Positions 1 through 8,874 of a DNA stretch of 37,565 bases are shown here, one piece after another (position 1 is the first letter of the stretch; every line of letters begins with the position of its first letter). Location of the stretch: assembly GCF_015555045.1 (NCBI RefSeq), contig NZ_JADNJQ010000002.1, positions 1 to 37,565 of the forward strand, written 5' to 3'. The notes under the pieces are model-generated. The model saw only the letters and a program-made list of their open reading frames with translations. It did no database searches and was not told the origin of the DNA. Origin of the DNA: Collinsella aerofaciens (GTDB lineage Bacteria > Actinomycetota > Coriobacteriia > Coriobacteriales > Coriobacteriaceae). Both the position numbers and the translations under genes were made by a program.

Positions 1-281
1 GTCTCAAGAAGGAGTAACATCGGGACTTGCAGCGACGGACCTCAGGACACTCTTACACCACGTCTGCGCGCGCGACCGTCAGGCGTCCTACGGCGGAAAA
101 ATTGCAGACGTTTATCGGCTAAGTACTTGGACATATGTTGCGTAACACTACATATTTTGCAAATAAATAATGTTACAGGACTTGTGACAGTACTCATATT
201 TGACGTTTTTTGCCCATAGCCCTTTATACCTAGGCAAATCGGCGGCAAAACGGGCTTCAAAGCGTCCTTCGCAAACAAAAA
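1..281. other. AT-rich intergenic region, no convincing gene
   Basis: No credible coding region is seen; the only sizeable reading frame (minus strand, 42-278) has no ribosome binding site and low-complexity basic residues at its end. The stretch from about 115 to 240 is much richer in A+T than the rest of the window. It holds an inverted repeat GTAACA (142-147) and TGTTAC (171-176), and two adjacent similar 12-mers, TGTTACAGGACT (171-182) and TGTGACAGTACT (183-194). This looks like control DNA for a gene beyond the left edge, but no promoter can be assigned with confidence. Confidence 0.4.
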
Positions 282-308
282 CCGGGGCCCGCATGATGCG
301 GACCCCGG
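275..308 (-). terminator. Rho-independent terminator of glnA
   Basis: On the minus strand, about 30 bases after the glnA stop, a GC-rich hairpin (282-308; arms CCGGGG.CCGCAT and ATGCGG.CCCCGG) is followed by a run of T (TTTTTG). The form and position are those of an intrinsic terminator for glnA. Confidence 0.85.
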
Positions 309-339
309 CTCAATACCGTGACGATATGTCAGTTACGCC

Positions 340-2427
340 CTACACGTAGAACAGGATGTCGTCGTAGGTCGGGACCGGCCAGTAGTCGGCTGCCACGATC
401 TCCTCCATGGCGTCCACGGCGGCACGCAGCGCATCCATAGCGGGAACGACCTCGTGCGCGTACACGTTGGCCTGCTCCTGGCCATCGAGGGCCTCAGCCT
501 TCTGATGCACGGCGTCGAGCGCCTTGATGGAGTCGTTGATGGTGGTGATACCGTTGCAGAGCTTGTTGAGCGTGTTCTGCTCGCACTGCATGGCGGCCTC
601 GGCACCGGCGGCACGAATAGTCTCAAGGCCCTTAGCGACCTTGGTGGCATAGGCGGTAATGACCGGGCGATAGGTACGACGCGCCTCGCGAACCATCGTG
701 GTGGCCTCGATGTTCATGAGCTTGTTGTACTTCTCGAGCTTGCAGTCGTAGCGGCACTGAGCCTCGGCCTTGGTCAGGACACCCGTCTCCTCAAAGAGCG
801 CGATAGCCTTTTCGGAAACAAAGGCGGGCAGGGCGTCGGCCGTGGTCTTGTTGTTGGCAAGACCACGCTTCTCGGCCTCAACGGGCCACTCGTCGGAGTA
901 GCCGTCACCGGAGAACAGGATGCGCTGGTGGTCGGTCAGGACCTTCTTGCAGTACTCGAGCGCGGCGTCCTGGAACTCATCCTCGGGCGTACTCTCAAGC
1001 GCGTCGGCGAAGGACTTGAGCGACTTGGCCACGGCGGCATCGAGCACCAGGTTGGAGTCGGAGACGTTCTGCTCGGAGCCGCAGGCACGGAACTCGAACT
1101 TATTGCCGGTGAAGGCAAACGGGGAGGTGCGGTTGCGGTCGGTGTTGTCCTGCATCAGCTTGGGCAGGGTATCGGCGCCCAGGTCGAGCACGCCGCGCGT
1201 GGCATGGACGGAAGCCTTGCCATCGATGATCTTCTCGACGACCTCGGTAAGCTGGTCGCCCAGGAAGATGGACATAATCGCCGGAGGAGCCTCGTTGGCG
1301 CCCAGACGATGATCGTTGCCGGCCGAGGCAACGGAGGCACGCAGGAGCTCCTGATAGTTATCGACGGCCTCGATCACCGCGGTGAGGAAGACGATGAACT
1401 GCAGGTTGTCGAGCGGAGTGTCGCCCGGATCGAGCAGATTCTCGGATTCGGTGCCAAGCGACCAGTTGTTGTGCTTGCCCGAGCCGTTGATGCCCTCGAA
1501 GGGCTTCTCGTGCAGCAGGCAGACCAAGTCGTGGCGGGAGGCGATGAGCTTCATCTTCTCCATCATGACCAGATTCTGGTCGATGGCCTCGTTGACCTCG
1601 CCATAGACAGGGGCGAGCTCATGCTGGCAGGGAGCGACCTCGTTGTGCTTGGTCTTGGCGGGAATGCCAAGCGCCCACAGCTCATCGTCCAGGTCCTTCA
1701 TATAGGCCGAGACGGTGGGGCGGATAGCGCCAAAGTAGTGCTCCTCGAGCTCCTGGCCCTTGCAGGGAGCAGCACCAAAGAGGGTGCGACCGGTGATGAC
1801 CAGGTCCTTGCGCTTGCGATAGGCGTCCTTCTTGATCAGGAAGTACTCCTGCTCGTCGCCCACGGAAGGAACGACCTTCTTGGGGGTCTTGCCAAACAGC
1901 GCCAAAACGCGCTTAGACTCACGCGAGAGCGCGGTCATGGAGCGCAGCAGCGGGGTCTTCTTGTCCAGGGCCTCGCCCGTGTAGGAGCAGAAAGCCGTGG
2001 GGATGCACAGGACATCGTCCTTGATAAAGGCGGGGCTGGTGGGATCCCAAGCGGTGTAGCCACGGGCCTCGAAGGTGGCACGCAGGCCGCCGTTGGGGAA
2101 GCTGGAGGCGTCCGGCTCGCCCTGGATGAGGTTCTTGCCCGTAAACTTGGTAATGGCGGTGCCGTCGTGGTTGGGCTCCAAGAAGCTGTCGTGCTTCTCG
2201 GAAGTAATGCCCGAAAGAGGCTGGAACCAGTGCGCGTAGTGCGTCGCGCCCTTGGAGATGGCCCAGACCTTCATGGCATGGGCAACGGCGTTGGCCACAT
2301 CCAGGTCGAGCGGCTCACCGCCCTCGAGGGTTGCAGCAAGGCGCTTCCAAATGTCCTTGGGGAGGTAGTCCTTCATGACTTCCTCAGAGAACACCATGGT
2401 CCCGAAGCGGTCAGTAAGTTCGGCCAT
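340..2427 (-). CDS. glnA: Glutamine synthetase type III (GSIII)
   Basis: ATP-dependent ligation of ammonia to glutamate in the cytoplasm. The 695-residue length fits the type III family (about 700), far longer than type I or II (about 470). Family stretches are visible: QEYFLI near residue 200, [14 protein letters not shown] near 275, [10 protein letters not shown] near 330 with the glutamate/ATP pocket, and a C-terminal helical region typical of GSIII. I place the start at the internal ATG at 2427 (MAELTDRFG) because GAAGGGAG lies seven bases upstream; the frame stays open for 21 more codons to 2490 but without a ribosome binding site. The gene is monocistronic, with its own terminator, and divergent from metF. 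Sure of family; the exact start is likely. Confidence 0.95.
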   Translation of the reverse strand: MAELTDRFGTMVFSEEVMKDYLPKDIWKRLAATLEGGEPLDLDVANAVAHAMKVWAISKGATHYAHWFQPLSGITSEKHDSFLEPNHDGTAITKFTGKNLIQGEPDASSFPNGGLRATFEARGYTAWDPTSPAFIKDDVLCIPTAFCSYTGEALDKKTPLLRSMTALSRESKRVLALFGKTPKKVVPSVGDEQEYFLIKKDAYRKRKDLVITGRTLFGAAPCKGQELEEHYFGAIRPTVSAYMKDLDDELWALGIPAKTKHNEVAPCQHELAPVYGEVNEAIDQNLVMMEKMKLIASRHDLVCLLHEKPFEGINGSGKHNNWSLGTESENLLDPGDTPLDNLQFIVFLTAVIEAVDNYQELLRASVASAGNDHRLGANEAPPAIMSIFLGDQLTEVVEKIIDGKASVHATRGVLDLGADTLPKLMQDNTDRNRTSPFAFTGNKFEFRACGSEQNVSDSNLVLDAAVAKSLKSFADALESTPEDEFQDAALEYCKKVLTDHQRILFSGDGYSDEWPVEAEKRGLANNKTTADALPAFVSEKAIALFEETGVLTKAEAQCRYDCKLEKYNKLMNIEATTMVREARRTYRPVITAYATKVAKGLETIRAAGAEAAMQCEQNTLNKLCNGITTINDSIKALDAVHQKAEALDGQEQANVYAHEVVPAMDALRAAVDAMEEIVAADYWPVPTYDDILFYV

Positions 2428-2523
2428 ACGGAACTCCCTTCGTATCGGCACCGCGTGAGAAGCGGTGTTGATTACTAACGAACGAGTCATAGCTTAGACT
2501 CGCCGTGTTTCCGCGACATTACC

Positions 2524-2551
2524 GTTATGTTGCCGTCGCGAAACCAATCAA
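2524..2551 (-). promoter_or_regulatory. Candidate glnA promoter
   Basis: Minus-strand TTGATT (2546-2551), a 16-base spacer, then CATAAC (2524-2529). It lies about 100 bases upstream of glnA. An imperfect hairpin (TTTCGCGAC with GTCGCGGAAA, 2508-2543) overlaps the start of the transcript and could be a control element. Each box matches consensus at only four of six positions. Confidence 0.3.
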
Positions 2552-2663
2552 TGAGGTTACCCTATCGAGGCGGCGTTGCCACCCTCAACAGCCAATCAAC
2601 TGTATAAATAGCAGACCTCTCCCCATGGTTTAAGGGTAGTCAATTTGGGATGGAGCTCTATTA

Positions 2664-2698
2664 ACTGGTATTTTGCATCAGATACCAGTCTTTATAGT
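2664..2698 (+). promoter_or_regulatory. Perfect inverted repeat beside a possible -10 box, upstream of metF
   Basis: ACTGGTAT (2664-2671) and ATACCAGT (2682-2689) form a perfect 8-bp inverted repeat with a 10-base centre. TATAGT (2693-2698) follows at once and could be a -10 box, which would put the repeat over the spacer and -35 region as an operator. A half-site-like TTGGTATCC recurs at 2755-2763. A second possible -10 (TAGAAT, 2805-2810) lies closer to metF. The rest of the 426-base gap between glnA and metF shows nothing definite, and no SAM or cobalamin riboswitch is recognised. Confidence 0.35.
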
Positions 2699-2853
2699 CC
2701 GTGCCTAGATTAGCCGCTCTGTTATAGAGAAAGCCGATAGCAAGGCATCTTTGATTGGTATCCTCAAATAGCGAATGAAACTCCACCGTGGCACAGTGGT
2801 GCTGTAGAATCCTTACAACACATCACACTATTACGTATCTAGAGGAGCACGAT

Positions 2854-3726
2854 ATGCGCGTCGACGAGGTTTTTAAGCAGGCAGCATCCCAGGACACCGC
2901 GCCCATTTCGTTTGAGATGTTCCCGCCCAAGGGCGAGCTGACCCTCGACACGGCTCGCGAAGTGGCAGGCAATCTGTGCAAGCTTTCGCCGAGCTTTGTC
3001 TCGGTCACCTGCTCGGCCGGCGGCTCGGGCAACGGCGCCACCACCGCCCCCATCGCGCATATGATTACGAGCGAATTCGATACACCCTCGGTGGCACACC
3101 TTACCTGCGTGGGCCGCTCGCACGCCGATATCGCCGCCAAGATCGACGAGTATCGCACCGCCGGCGTGGAAAATATCCTGGCCCTGCGTGGCGATCTCCC
3201 TGCCGGCGCAACCGAGGACGACAAGCCCGCCTCCGACTACGCCTACGCCCGCGACCTCATCCCCGAGCTCGTCGACGCCGGCTTTTGCGTGGGCGCCGCA
3301 GCCTACCCCGAGGGCCACATTGCCTGTGAGGATCTCAACCTCTCGGTCGAACACCTCAAGCAAAAACAGGACGCCGGCGCAAGCTTCTTTGTGACGCAGC
3401 TCTTCTTTGATAATGAGTGCTTCTACCGTTTTCGCGAGCTTGCCGACAAGGCCGGCATCACCGTGCCCATTACCGCGGGCATCATGCCGTTTATGGGCAA
3501 GTCGCAGATCAGCCGCATGGTCTTTATGTGCGGCGCGTCGCTGCCCTCCCCCGTCATCAAGATTCTCGCCAAGTACGAGAACGACCCCGAGAGCCTGCAG
3601 GCAGCTGGTGTAGATTATGCAGCCCGCCAGCTTTGCGACCTCAAGGAGCACGGCGCTGACGGCCTGCACCTGTACACTATGAACCGTCCTGCGATCGCCG
3701 CGACCATTATGGAGCGCCTGGGGTAA
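2854..3726 (+). CDS. metF: 5,10-methylenetetrahydrofolate reductase
   Basis: Reduces methylene-THF to methyl-THF, the methyl donor for methionine synthase; flavin-dependent TIM barrel, cytoplasmic. The opening ISFEMFPPKGE is the MetF signature, and the 290-residue length matches single-domain bacterial MetF (E. coli 296). SVTCSAGGSGN and NILALRGD are further conserved stretches. The start at 2854 is chosen because AGAGGAG lies six bases upstream; an in-frame extension back to 2788 has no ribosome binding site and an unlikely sequence. The stop codon overlaps the next start by one base (TAATG), so the three methionine genes are translationally coupled in the order metF, reactivation protein, metH. 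Confidence 0.95.
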   Translation: MRVDEVFKQAASQDTAPISFEMFPPKGELTLDTAREVAGNLCKLSPSFVSVTCSAGGSGNGATTAPIAHMITSEFDTPSVAHLTCVGRSHADIAAKIDEYRTAGVENILALRGDLPAGATEDDKPASDYAYARDLIPELVDAGFCVGAAAYPEGHIACEDLNLSVEHLKQKQDAGASFFVTQLFFDNECFYRFRELADKAGITVPITAGIMPFMGKSQISRMVFMCGASLPSPVIKILAKYENDPESLQAAGVDYAARQLCDLKEHGADGLHLYTMNRPAIAATIMERLG

Positions 3727-4514
3727 TGGAAAAACCGCACATCGATACAATCGCTGTCGAAGTGCCGGCCGACCTTGCGTCGCCGGCGCTCTACCGTATC
3801 AATGCTGCGCACCATCCCCGTGTCGACCGTGCCGAGATGCTGCGGTATCTGGGTTACGGCGGCCAGCAGATTGAGCCCGAGCTGTCGCAGCGTATTGAGC
3901 TTGTGGTCGAGCGTCTGGAATTGGACATTGAGCCCCGTGGCGTGCGCCGCGTGTTTGCCGTCGATGCCACGGGTGTGGACGAGCAGGGAGAACCTTGCAT
4001 TCGCCTGGTTGGCACCAACGTTGAGCTGCGCGGTCGCGATATCTATCGACATCTCAAAGACGCCCGCTTTGCCGCACTCATGGCATGCACCCTCGGCATG
4101 GACGCCGAGCGTCGCCTGCGCACCACGGGAGCCCAACATCCCCTGGAGGGCGCCGTGCTCGACGCCGCGTGCTCCGCTTACGTGGAAGCCGCCGTTGAGC
4201 AAATGGACCAGCAGGTCAAGACGGACGCCGCCGTTCATGGGCTCGCCGGCAACTGGCGCTTTAGTCCCGGCTACGGCGACTGCCCGCTCTCGGCCCAGCG
4301 CTCGATCGTCAATGCGCTCAACGCCACGCGGCTCATCGGTCTGACCGTCACACCCACCAGCCTACTCATGCCCACCAAGAGCGTGACCGCGGTGATCGGT
4401 CTGTTCGAAGGCGAAGTCCACGACGCCCAGAGCCGCCCCACCTGCAATATCTGCCGCATGCGCGAGCACTGCCGCTTCCGCGCCGCCCACACCACCTGCT
4501 ATTCCAGCCATTAG
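3726..4514 (+). CDS. Stand-alone vitamin B12-dependent methionine synthase activation-domain protein
   Basis: A 262-residue protein resembling the C-terminal S-adenosylmethionine-binding activation domain of cobalamin-dependent MetH, which reductively remethylates inactive cob(II)alamin. Key stretches are RFSPGYGDCPLSAQ near residue 178 and PTKSVTAVIGL near 218, matching the RxSPGYG and SKS-A-IG motifs of the domain. It ends in a cysteine cluster, CNICRMREHC, not part of E. coli MetH and possibly binding metal. It overlaps metF by one base and precedes metH, whose product lacks this domain, so the two very likely act together. Free-standing homologues are known in other bacteria (for example Thermotoga). 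The reactivation role here is inferred from context. Confidence 0.85.
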   Translation: MEKPHIDTIAVEVPADLASPALYRINAAHHPRVDRAEMLRYLGYGGQQIEPELSQRIELVVERLELDIEPRGVRRVFAVDATGVDEQGEPCIRLVGTNVELRGRDIYRHLKDARFAALMACTLGMDAERRLRTTGAQHPLEGAVLDAACSAYVEAAVEQMDQQVKTDAAVHGLAGNWRFSPGYGDCPLSAQRSIVNALNATRLIGLTVTPTSLLMPTKSVTAVIGLFEGEVHDAQSRPTCNICRMREHCRFRAAHTTCYSSH

Positions 4515-4523
4515 GAGCCCTCG

Positions 4524-7082
4524 ATGTTTACTCCGCTTATCACTCATGATTCTGACGGCACTGCATTGGCGGCACCTGTTGATGCCGCACGTCGCAACGG
4601 TGCCACGTACAAGACGCGCACGATCGACGATCTGCGCATTAAGGACGATCGCCTGCGTGCGGCCATCGATGGCACGGGACACCTGCTGTTCGACGGCGGC
4701 ATGGGCACCATGTTGCAGGCCGCTGGCATGAAGGCGGGCGCCCTGCCCGAGCTGCTCAACTTTGAGGAACCCCAGGTCATTACCGACATTCAGCGCCAGT
4801 ACGTCGAGGCTGGCTGCGACGTGATCACCGCCAACACCTTTGGCGCCAACGCCCACAAGCTCGACGGCGCCGCCACCGTGGCAGACGTCTTTGCCGCCGC
4901 TGTCGCCTGCGCCCGCGAGGCCGGCGCCCGCTACGTCGCCGGCGATATCGGCCCCATCGGCGCGCTGCTTCGTCCCTTAGGCACCCTCAGCTTTGACGAG
5001 GCCTATGACCTCTTTGCCGAGGAAGTGCGCGCCGGCGTCGATGCGGGCGTGGACCTCTTTATTATCGAGACTATGACCGACCTGGCCGAGATCAAGGCGG
5101 CCGTCCTCGCCTGTCGCGAAAACTCCGACCTGCCCGTCTTTGCCACCATGACCTTCGAGGAAGACGGTCGCACCTTCCTGGGCACGAGTCCCGAGGTGGC
5201 CGCCATCACGCTCGATGCCATCGGCGCCGACGTTTTGGGCATCAACTGCAGCCAGGGACCGGCCGAGCTCCGGGGGCTCGCCGCACGTATGCTCACCGTT
5301 ACCGATAAGCCCATTATGGTGCAGGCCAACGCGGGACTACCCCATGTGGACGACGACGGCAACACCGTCTTTGATATCCAAGCCCCCGAATACGCCGAGG
5401 CCGTCGCCGGCATGATCGCCGACGGCGTGAGCGTCGTGGGCGGCTGCTGCGGCACCACGCCGGCGCACATGGCGGCCCTGCGCACGCTTATCGACAACCA
5501 CACGCCCAGCCCGCGCCGCCGCAAGCCCAGCATGTCGGTCACGAGCGCCCAAACGGTCGTGGACCTTCCCTGCGACGGCCACAAGATCGCCGTCATCGGC
5601 GAGCGCATCAACCCCACCGGCAAAAAGCGCCTGCAGCAGGCCCTGCGCGACGGCGACCTGGACTACGTTGTGAGCCAGGGCATCAGCCAGCAGGAACAGG
5701 GCGCCGACATTCTGGACGTCAACGTGGGCCTGCCCGAGATCGACGAGGTCAAGATCATCCAACAGGCGACCGAACAGCTCCAGGGCTCCACGCTGCTGCC
5801 GCTGCAGATCGACTCCACCGACCCCGCAGCCGTCGAGGCCGCCGTGCGCCGCTACGCCGGCAAGCCCATCATCAACTCGGTCAATGGCAAGCAGCAGATC
5901 ATGGATGAGATCTTTCCGCTGGTCGCCCACTACGGCACCAACGTTGTCGGCCTTACGCTCGACGAAGGCGGCATCCCCGATACCGCCGAGGCCCGCTTCG
6001 CCATCGCCGAGCGCATCGTGGCCGAGGCCGCCCGCTACGGCATCGGCCCGGACCGCATCCTCATCGACTGTCTGGTCATGACCGCCTCGACTAATCAACG
6101 CCAGGCTGAGCAGATCCTACGCGCCATGTCCCTGTGCAAGGAGCGTCTGGGCGTCAAATGCGCGCTCGGCGTGTCGAACATCAGCTTTGGCCTGCCTGCC
6201 CGCCCGCTGCTGGGTTCGGTCTTTTTGGCCGCCGCCTTCGGCGCGGGCCTGGACGCCCCCATCATGAACCCGGGCTCCAAGCGCTTTATGGATACCGTCT
6301 ACAGCTATCGCGTCCTGAGCGTTGAAGACGAGGGCTCGACCGGATACATCGAGCGCTATGCCGGCTGGACCGATCCGTACAAGATCGCCGCCAACCCGGC
6401 AGCGGCTCAGGCCGCATCGAGTGATGCCGCGCCTGCTGCTGGCACCGCCGGCACTGACGGCAACGACGACCCGATTCGTCGAATGGTCGTCTCGGGCCGC
6501 AAAGGCGAGATCGCTGCCGAGACCGAGCGTCTGCTGACAGACCACGACGCTATGGACCTCATCAACAATCACTTTATCCCCGCCCTCGACGAGGTTGGCG
6601 TCCTCTTTGACCAGGGCAAGTTCTTCTTGCCGCAGCTTATGGCCTCGGCCGAAGCCGCACGCGTGGGCTTCGACACCATCAAGCGCCTGATGCCCGCCGG
6701 CGAGATTGCCGACAAGGGCAAGATCTGCGTGGCCACCGTCAAGGGCGATATCCACGATATTGGCAAGAACATCGTCAAGATGCTGCTCGATAACTACGGC
6801 TACACCGTCTTTGACCTAGGCCGCGACGTCGACCCACAAGAGGTACTCAAGACCGTCAAGGAGCGCGATATCAAACTCGTCGGCCTCTCGGCACTTATGA
6901 CTACCACCGTCGTGGCCATGGAAGAGACCATCAAGCTGCTTCATGCCGAGGTGCCGGGCGTCAAGATCATCGTAGGCGGCGCCGTACTCACCCCCGAATA
7001 CGCCAAGCAGATCGGCGCGGACTACTACGCCAAGGACGCCGCCGAGAGCGCTCGTATCGCCGAAGAAGTCTTCGGACAGTAA
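4524..7082 (+). CDS. metH: Cobalamin-dependent methionine synthase, three-domain form
   Basis: Transfers a methyl group from methyl-THF through cobalamin to homocysteine. At 852 residues it lacks the activation domain of full-length MetH (about 1,200). Domains in order: an N-terminal extension of about 50 residues; homocysteine-binding barrel (about 53-330) starting FDGGMGTML, with zinc ligands in INCSQGP (near 240) and GGCCGTTP (near 307); pterin-binding barrel (about 350-640; IGERINPTGKK); cobalamin cap (about 655-735); and B12 Rossmann domain from about 740 with the axial-histidine motif DIHDIG. An Ala/Thr/Gly-rich linker near 630-650 separates the pterin and cap domains. AGGAG (4513-4517) six bases before ATG supports the start. 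It is last in the metF operon. Confidence 0.95.
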   Translation: MFTPLITHDSDGTALAAPVDAARRNGATYKTRTIDDLRIKDDRLRAAIDGTGHLLFDGGMGTMLQAAGMKAGALPELLNFEEPQVITDIQRQYVEAGCDVITANTFGANAHKLDGAATVADVFAAAVACAREAGARYVAGDIGPIGALLRPLGTLSFDEAYDLFAEEVRAGVDAGVDLFIIETMTDLAEIKAAVLACRENSDLPVFATMTFEEDGRTFLGTSPEVAAITLDAIGADVLGINCSQGPAELRGLAARMLTVTDKPIMVQANAGLPHVDDDGNTVFDIQAPEYAEAVAGMIADGVSVVGGCCGTTPAHMAALRTLIDNHTPSPRRRKPSMSVTSAQTVVDLPCDGHKIAVIGERINPTGKKRLQQALRDGDLDYVVSQGISQQEQGADILDVNVGLPEIDEVKIIQQATEQLQGSTLLPLQIDSTDPAAVEAAVRRYAGKPIINSVNGKQQIMDEIFPLVAHYGTNVVGLTLDEGGIPDTAEARFAIAERIVAEAARYGIGPDRILIDCLVMTASTNQRQAEQILRAMSLCKERLGVKCALGVSNISFGLPARPLLGSVFLAAAFGAGLDAPIMNPGSKRFMDTVYSYRVLSVEDEGSTGYIERYAGWTDPYKIAANPAAAQAASSDAAPAAGTAGTDGNDDPIRRMVVSGRKGEIAAETERLLTDHDAMDLINNHFIPALDEVGVLFDQGKFFLPQLMASAEAARVGFDTIKRLMPAGEIADKGKICVATVKGDIHDIGKNIVKMLLDNYGYTVFDLGRDVDPQEVLKTVKERDIKLVGLSALMTTTVVAMEETIKLLHAEVPGVKIIVGGAVLTPEYAKQIGADYYAKDAAESARIAEEVFGQ

Positions 7083-7107
7083 CACAACGGAAACAACCGA
7101 GCACCAA

Positions 7108-7145
7108 AACGTGCCGCATGCGCCACTTGGCACGTGCGGCACGTT
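7108..7145. repeat. Perfect 11-bp inverted repeat between metH and the DUF711 gene
   Basis: AACGTGCCGCA (7108-7118) pairs with TGCGGCACGTT (7135-7145) across a 16-base centre that can itself pair. No T-run follows on the plus strand; TTTT follows on the minus strand. The sequence TAGAAT (7145-7150) just after could be a -10 box for the next gene. It may be the metH operon terminator or an operator; I cannot decide between them. Confidence 0.5.
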
Positions 7146-7190
7146 AGAATAGATAAGACTATGCTCGTTTTGGCAGATAGGAGCGCAAGG

Positions 7191-8555
7191 ATGGCGATCA
7201 CGCCCGCAGAAATCGCGGAAACCCGCGGCATGGTTGAGGAGCAGAACCTCGACATCAGGACCATCACCATGGGTGTTTCGCTCATGGGTTGCGGTGACGA
7301 GAACCTCGACCGCATGTGCACGAAGATCTACGACCACGTGACGCACACGGCTGAGCATCTGGTCGAGACCGCCGAGAACCTCGAGCGCGAGTACGGTATC
7401 CCCATCGTCAACAAGCGCGTTTCCGTCACCCCGGTGGCGCAGATCGCCGCATGCTGCAAGGATGAGGACCTCACCCCCATCGCGCATGCCCTCGACCGCG
7501 CGGCCGAGACGCTCGGCATCGACTACCTGGGCGGCTTCTCCGCACTCGTCCAGAAGGGCATCGGCGACGCCGACCGCCGCGTCATCCAGTCCATCCCCCA
7601 GGCGCTCGCCACCACGAGCCGCGTCTGCTCCAGCGTCAACGTCGCCAGCCTGCGCGCCGGCATCAACATGGACGCTGTGCTCATGGCCGCCCAGACCATC
7701 ATCGATGCCGCCAAGCTCACGGCCGACCAGGATTCCGTTGGCGCCTCCAAGTTTGTCTGCTTTGCCAACATGGTCGAGGACTCCCCGTTTATGGCGGGCG
7801 CCGTCCACGGCGGTGGCGAGGCCGACGCCGTCATCAACGTTGGCGTCTCGGGCCCCGGCGTTATGGCTGCTGCCTTGGAGACGCTCCCCGACTCCGCCTC
7901 GATGATGGAGGTTGCCGAGAAAATCAAGCAGACCGCCTTTAAGATCACCCGCGCCGGCGAGCTCATGAGCCGTGAGGCAGCCCGCCGCCTGGGTGTCGAG
8001 AAAGGCATTGTCGACCTGTCGCTGGCTCCCACGCCTGCCATCGGCGACTCCGTTGCCCGCATCCTCGAGATCATCGGCGTGGGCACCTGCGGTGGCCCCG
8101 GCACGACCTGCGCGCTCGCCATGCTCAACGATGCCGTCAAGAAGGGCGGCGTCATGGCCAGCTCCAGCGTGGGCGGTCTCTCCGGCGCCTTTATCCCCGT
8201 GTCCGAGGATGCCGGCATGATCGCCGCCGTCGAGGCCGGTGCGCTTTCGCTCGAGAAGCTCGAGGCCATGACCTGCGTGTGCTCCGTTGGCCTGGACATG
8301 ATTGCCATCCCCGGCGACACCCCGGTCGAGACCATCGCCGGCATCATCGCCGACGAGATGGCCATCGGCGTCATCAACAACAAGACCACGGCCGTCCGCG
8401 TGATTCCCGCCATTGGCAAGGGCGTGGGCGACTGCGTCGAGTACGGCGGCCTGTTCGGCCGTGCGCCCATCATGCCGGTGAACCCCAACGCCGGCACCGT
8501 GCTTGCCCACCGCGGTGGACGCTTCCCGGCGCCGCTGAACTCGCTGAAAAACTAG
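7191..8555 (+). CDS. UPF0210 / DUF711 family (PFL-like) protein
   Basis: A 454-residue protein matching the widespread UPF0210/DUF711 family in length and sequence: the N-terminal [19 protein letters not shown] type opening, GVSGPGVM near residue 220, and a Gly-rich C-terminal half ([35 protein letters not shown]). Family members are related in fold to glycyl-radical enzymes but lack the radical-bearing C-terminus; their activity is not established. In many bacteria it follows a small ACT-domain gene, which is absent here. The start at 7191 follows AGGAG at 7179-7183; the 19-codon upstream extension runs through the inverted repeat and is rejected. Family assignment is firm; function is unknown. 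Confidence 0.9.
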   Translation: MAITPAEIAETRGMVEEQNLDIRTITMGVSLMGCGDENLDRMCTKIYDHVTHTAEHLVETAENLEREYGIPIVNKRVSVTPVAQIAACCKDEDLTPIAHALDRAAETLGIDYLGGFSALVQKGIGDADRRVIQSIPQALATTSRVCSSVNVASLRAGINMDAVLMAAQTIIDAAKLTADQDSVGASKFVCFANMVEDSPFMAGAVHGGGEADAVINVGVSGPGVMAAALETLPDSASMMEVAEKIKQTAFKITRAGELMSREAARRLGVEKGIVDLSLAPTPAIGDSVARILEIIGVGTCGGPGTTCALAMLNDAVKKGGVMASSSVGGLSGAFIPVSEDAGMIAAVEAGALSLEKLEAMTCVCSVGLDMIAIPGDTPVETIAGIIADEMAIGVINNKTTAVRVIPAIGKGVGDCVEYGGLFGRAPIMPVNPNAGTVLAHRGGRFPAPLNSLKN

Positions 8556-8572
8556 CTGAGGGGGACTGGCGA

Positions 8573-8706
8573 GGAGCCCCGGGGAGGGCAAATATATAAG
8601 GTCGCCTGCTCGAACAGTCCTGACTCGCACGGAGAGCACATTAAGTGCTCTCCGGCTCGTGCGGAACTCGCGATCGACCTTATATATTTGCCCTCCCCGG
8701 GGCTCC
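8573..8706 (+). repeat. Long hairpin element A: 32-bp perfect outer stem around a conserved core
   Basis: Arms at 8573-8604 and 8675-8706 are perfectly complementary over 32 bases. The 70-base interior holds, in plus orientation, AACAGTCCT, then the hairpin GGAGAGCAC-ATTAA-GTGCTCTCC, then TGCGGAACTC. It begins 17 bases after the stop codon of the DUF711 gene. Element B (30478-30620) has the same core, the same arm length and the same position relative to its upstream gene, but unrelated arm sequence. It may be a 3'-UTR structured RNA, a terminator-like or mRNA-protecting hairpin, or a mobile palindromic repeat. Confidence 0.85.
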
Positions 8707-8874
8707 CGCACAACGGGACCTCGGTTGGGTTCTATCCCGGTTGCAGTCGCTTCGCTCCTGCACCACTTGACTGGTGCGGTGGTTTGGCGTTGGGACGGTT
8801 CTTTTTCTGATATATGCTGGTTGCGGCTCTTCTTTTTGGGGGGAGTCGCTTTTTTGTTGCTAGGAGGTTGGCCC
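8707..8874 (+). other. Intergenic stretch before the methyltransferase
   Basis: Between element A and the chosen methyltransferase start. It contains small hairpins (for example CACC-acttgact-GGTG near 8762-8777) and the possible -10 TATATG near 8811, but no -35 box at good spacing. It is T-rich compared with neighbouring genes. No gene is supported here although the reading frame is open. Confidence 0.3.

Noticed and set aside
42-278. 78-residue minus-strand reading frame
   Set aside because: No ribosome binding site, AT-rich regulatory-looking DNA, unconvincing protein.
454-2478. Long plus-strand reading frame opposite glnA
   Set aside because: It mirrors the glnA coding strand and its codon pattern; composition of the translation (Val/Gly/Leu-rich, no motif) is that of an antisense shadow.
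2491-2853. SAM or cobalamin riboswitch before metF
   Set aside because: No recognisable conserved riboswitch core; only an inverted repeat and possible -10 boxes.
6816-8711. 631-residue minus-strand reading frame spanning metH and the DUF711 gene
   Set aside because: Antisense shadow of two clear genes, running through intergenic hairpins; no motif.
8659-8874. N-terminal extension of the methyltransferase
   Set aside because: It runs through the arm of element A; GTG at 8875 has a perfect ribosome binding site.
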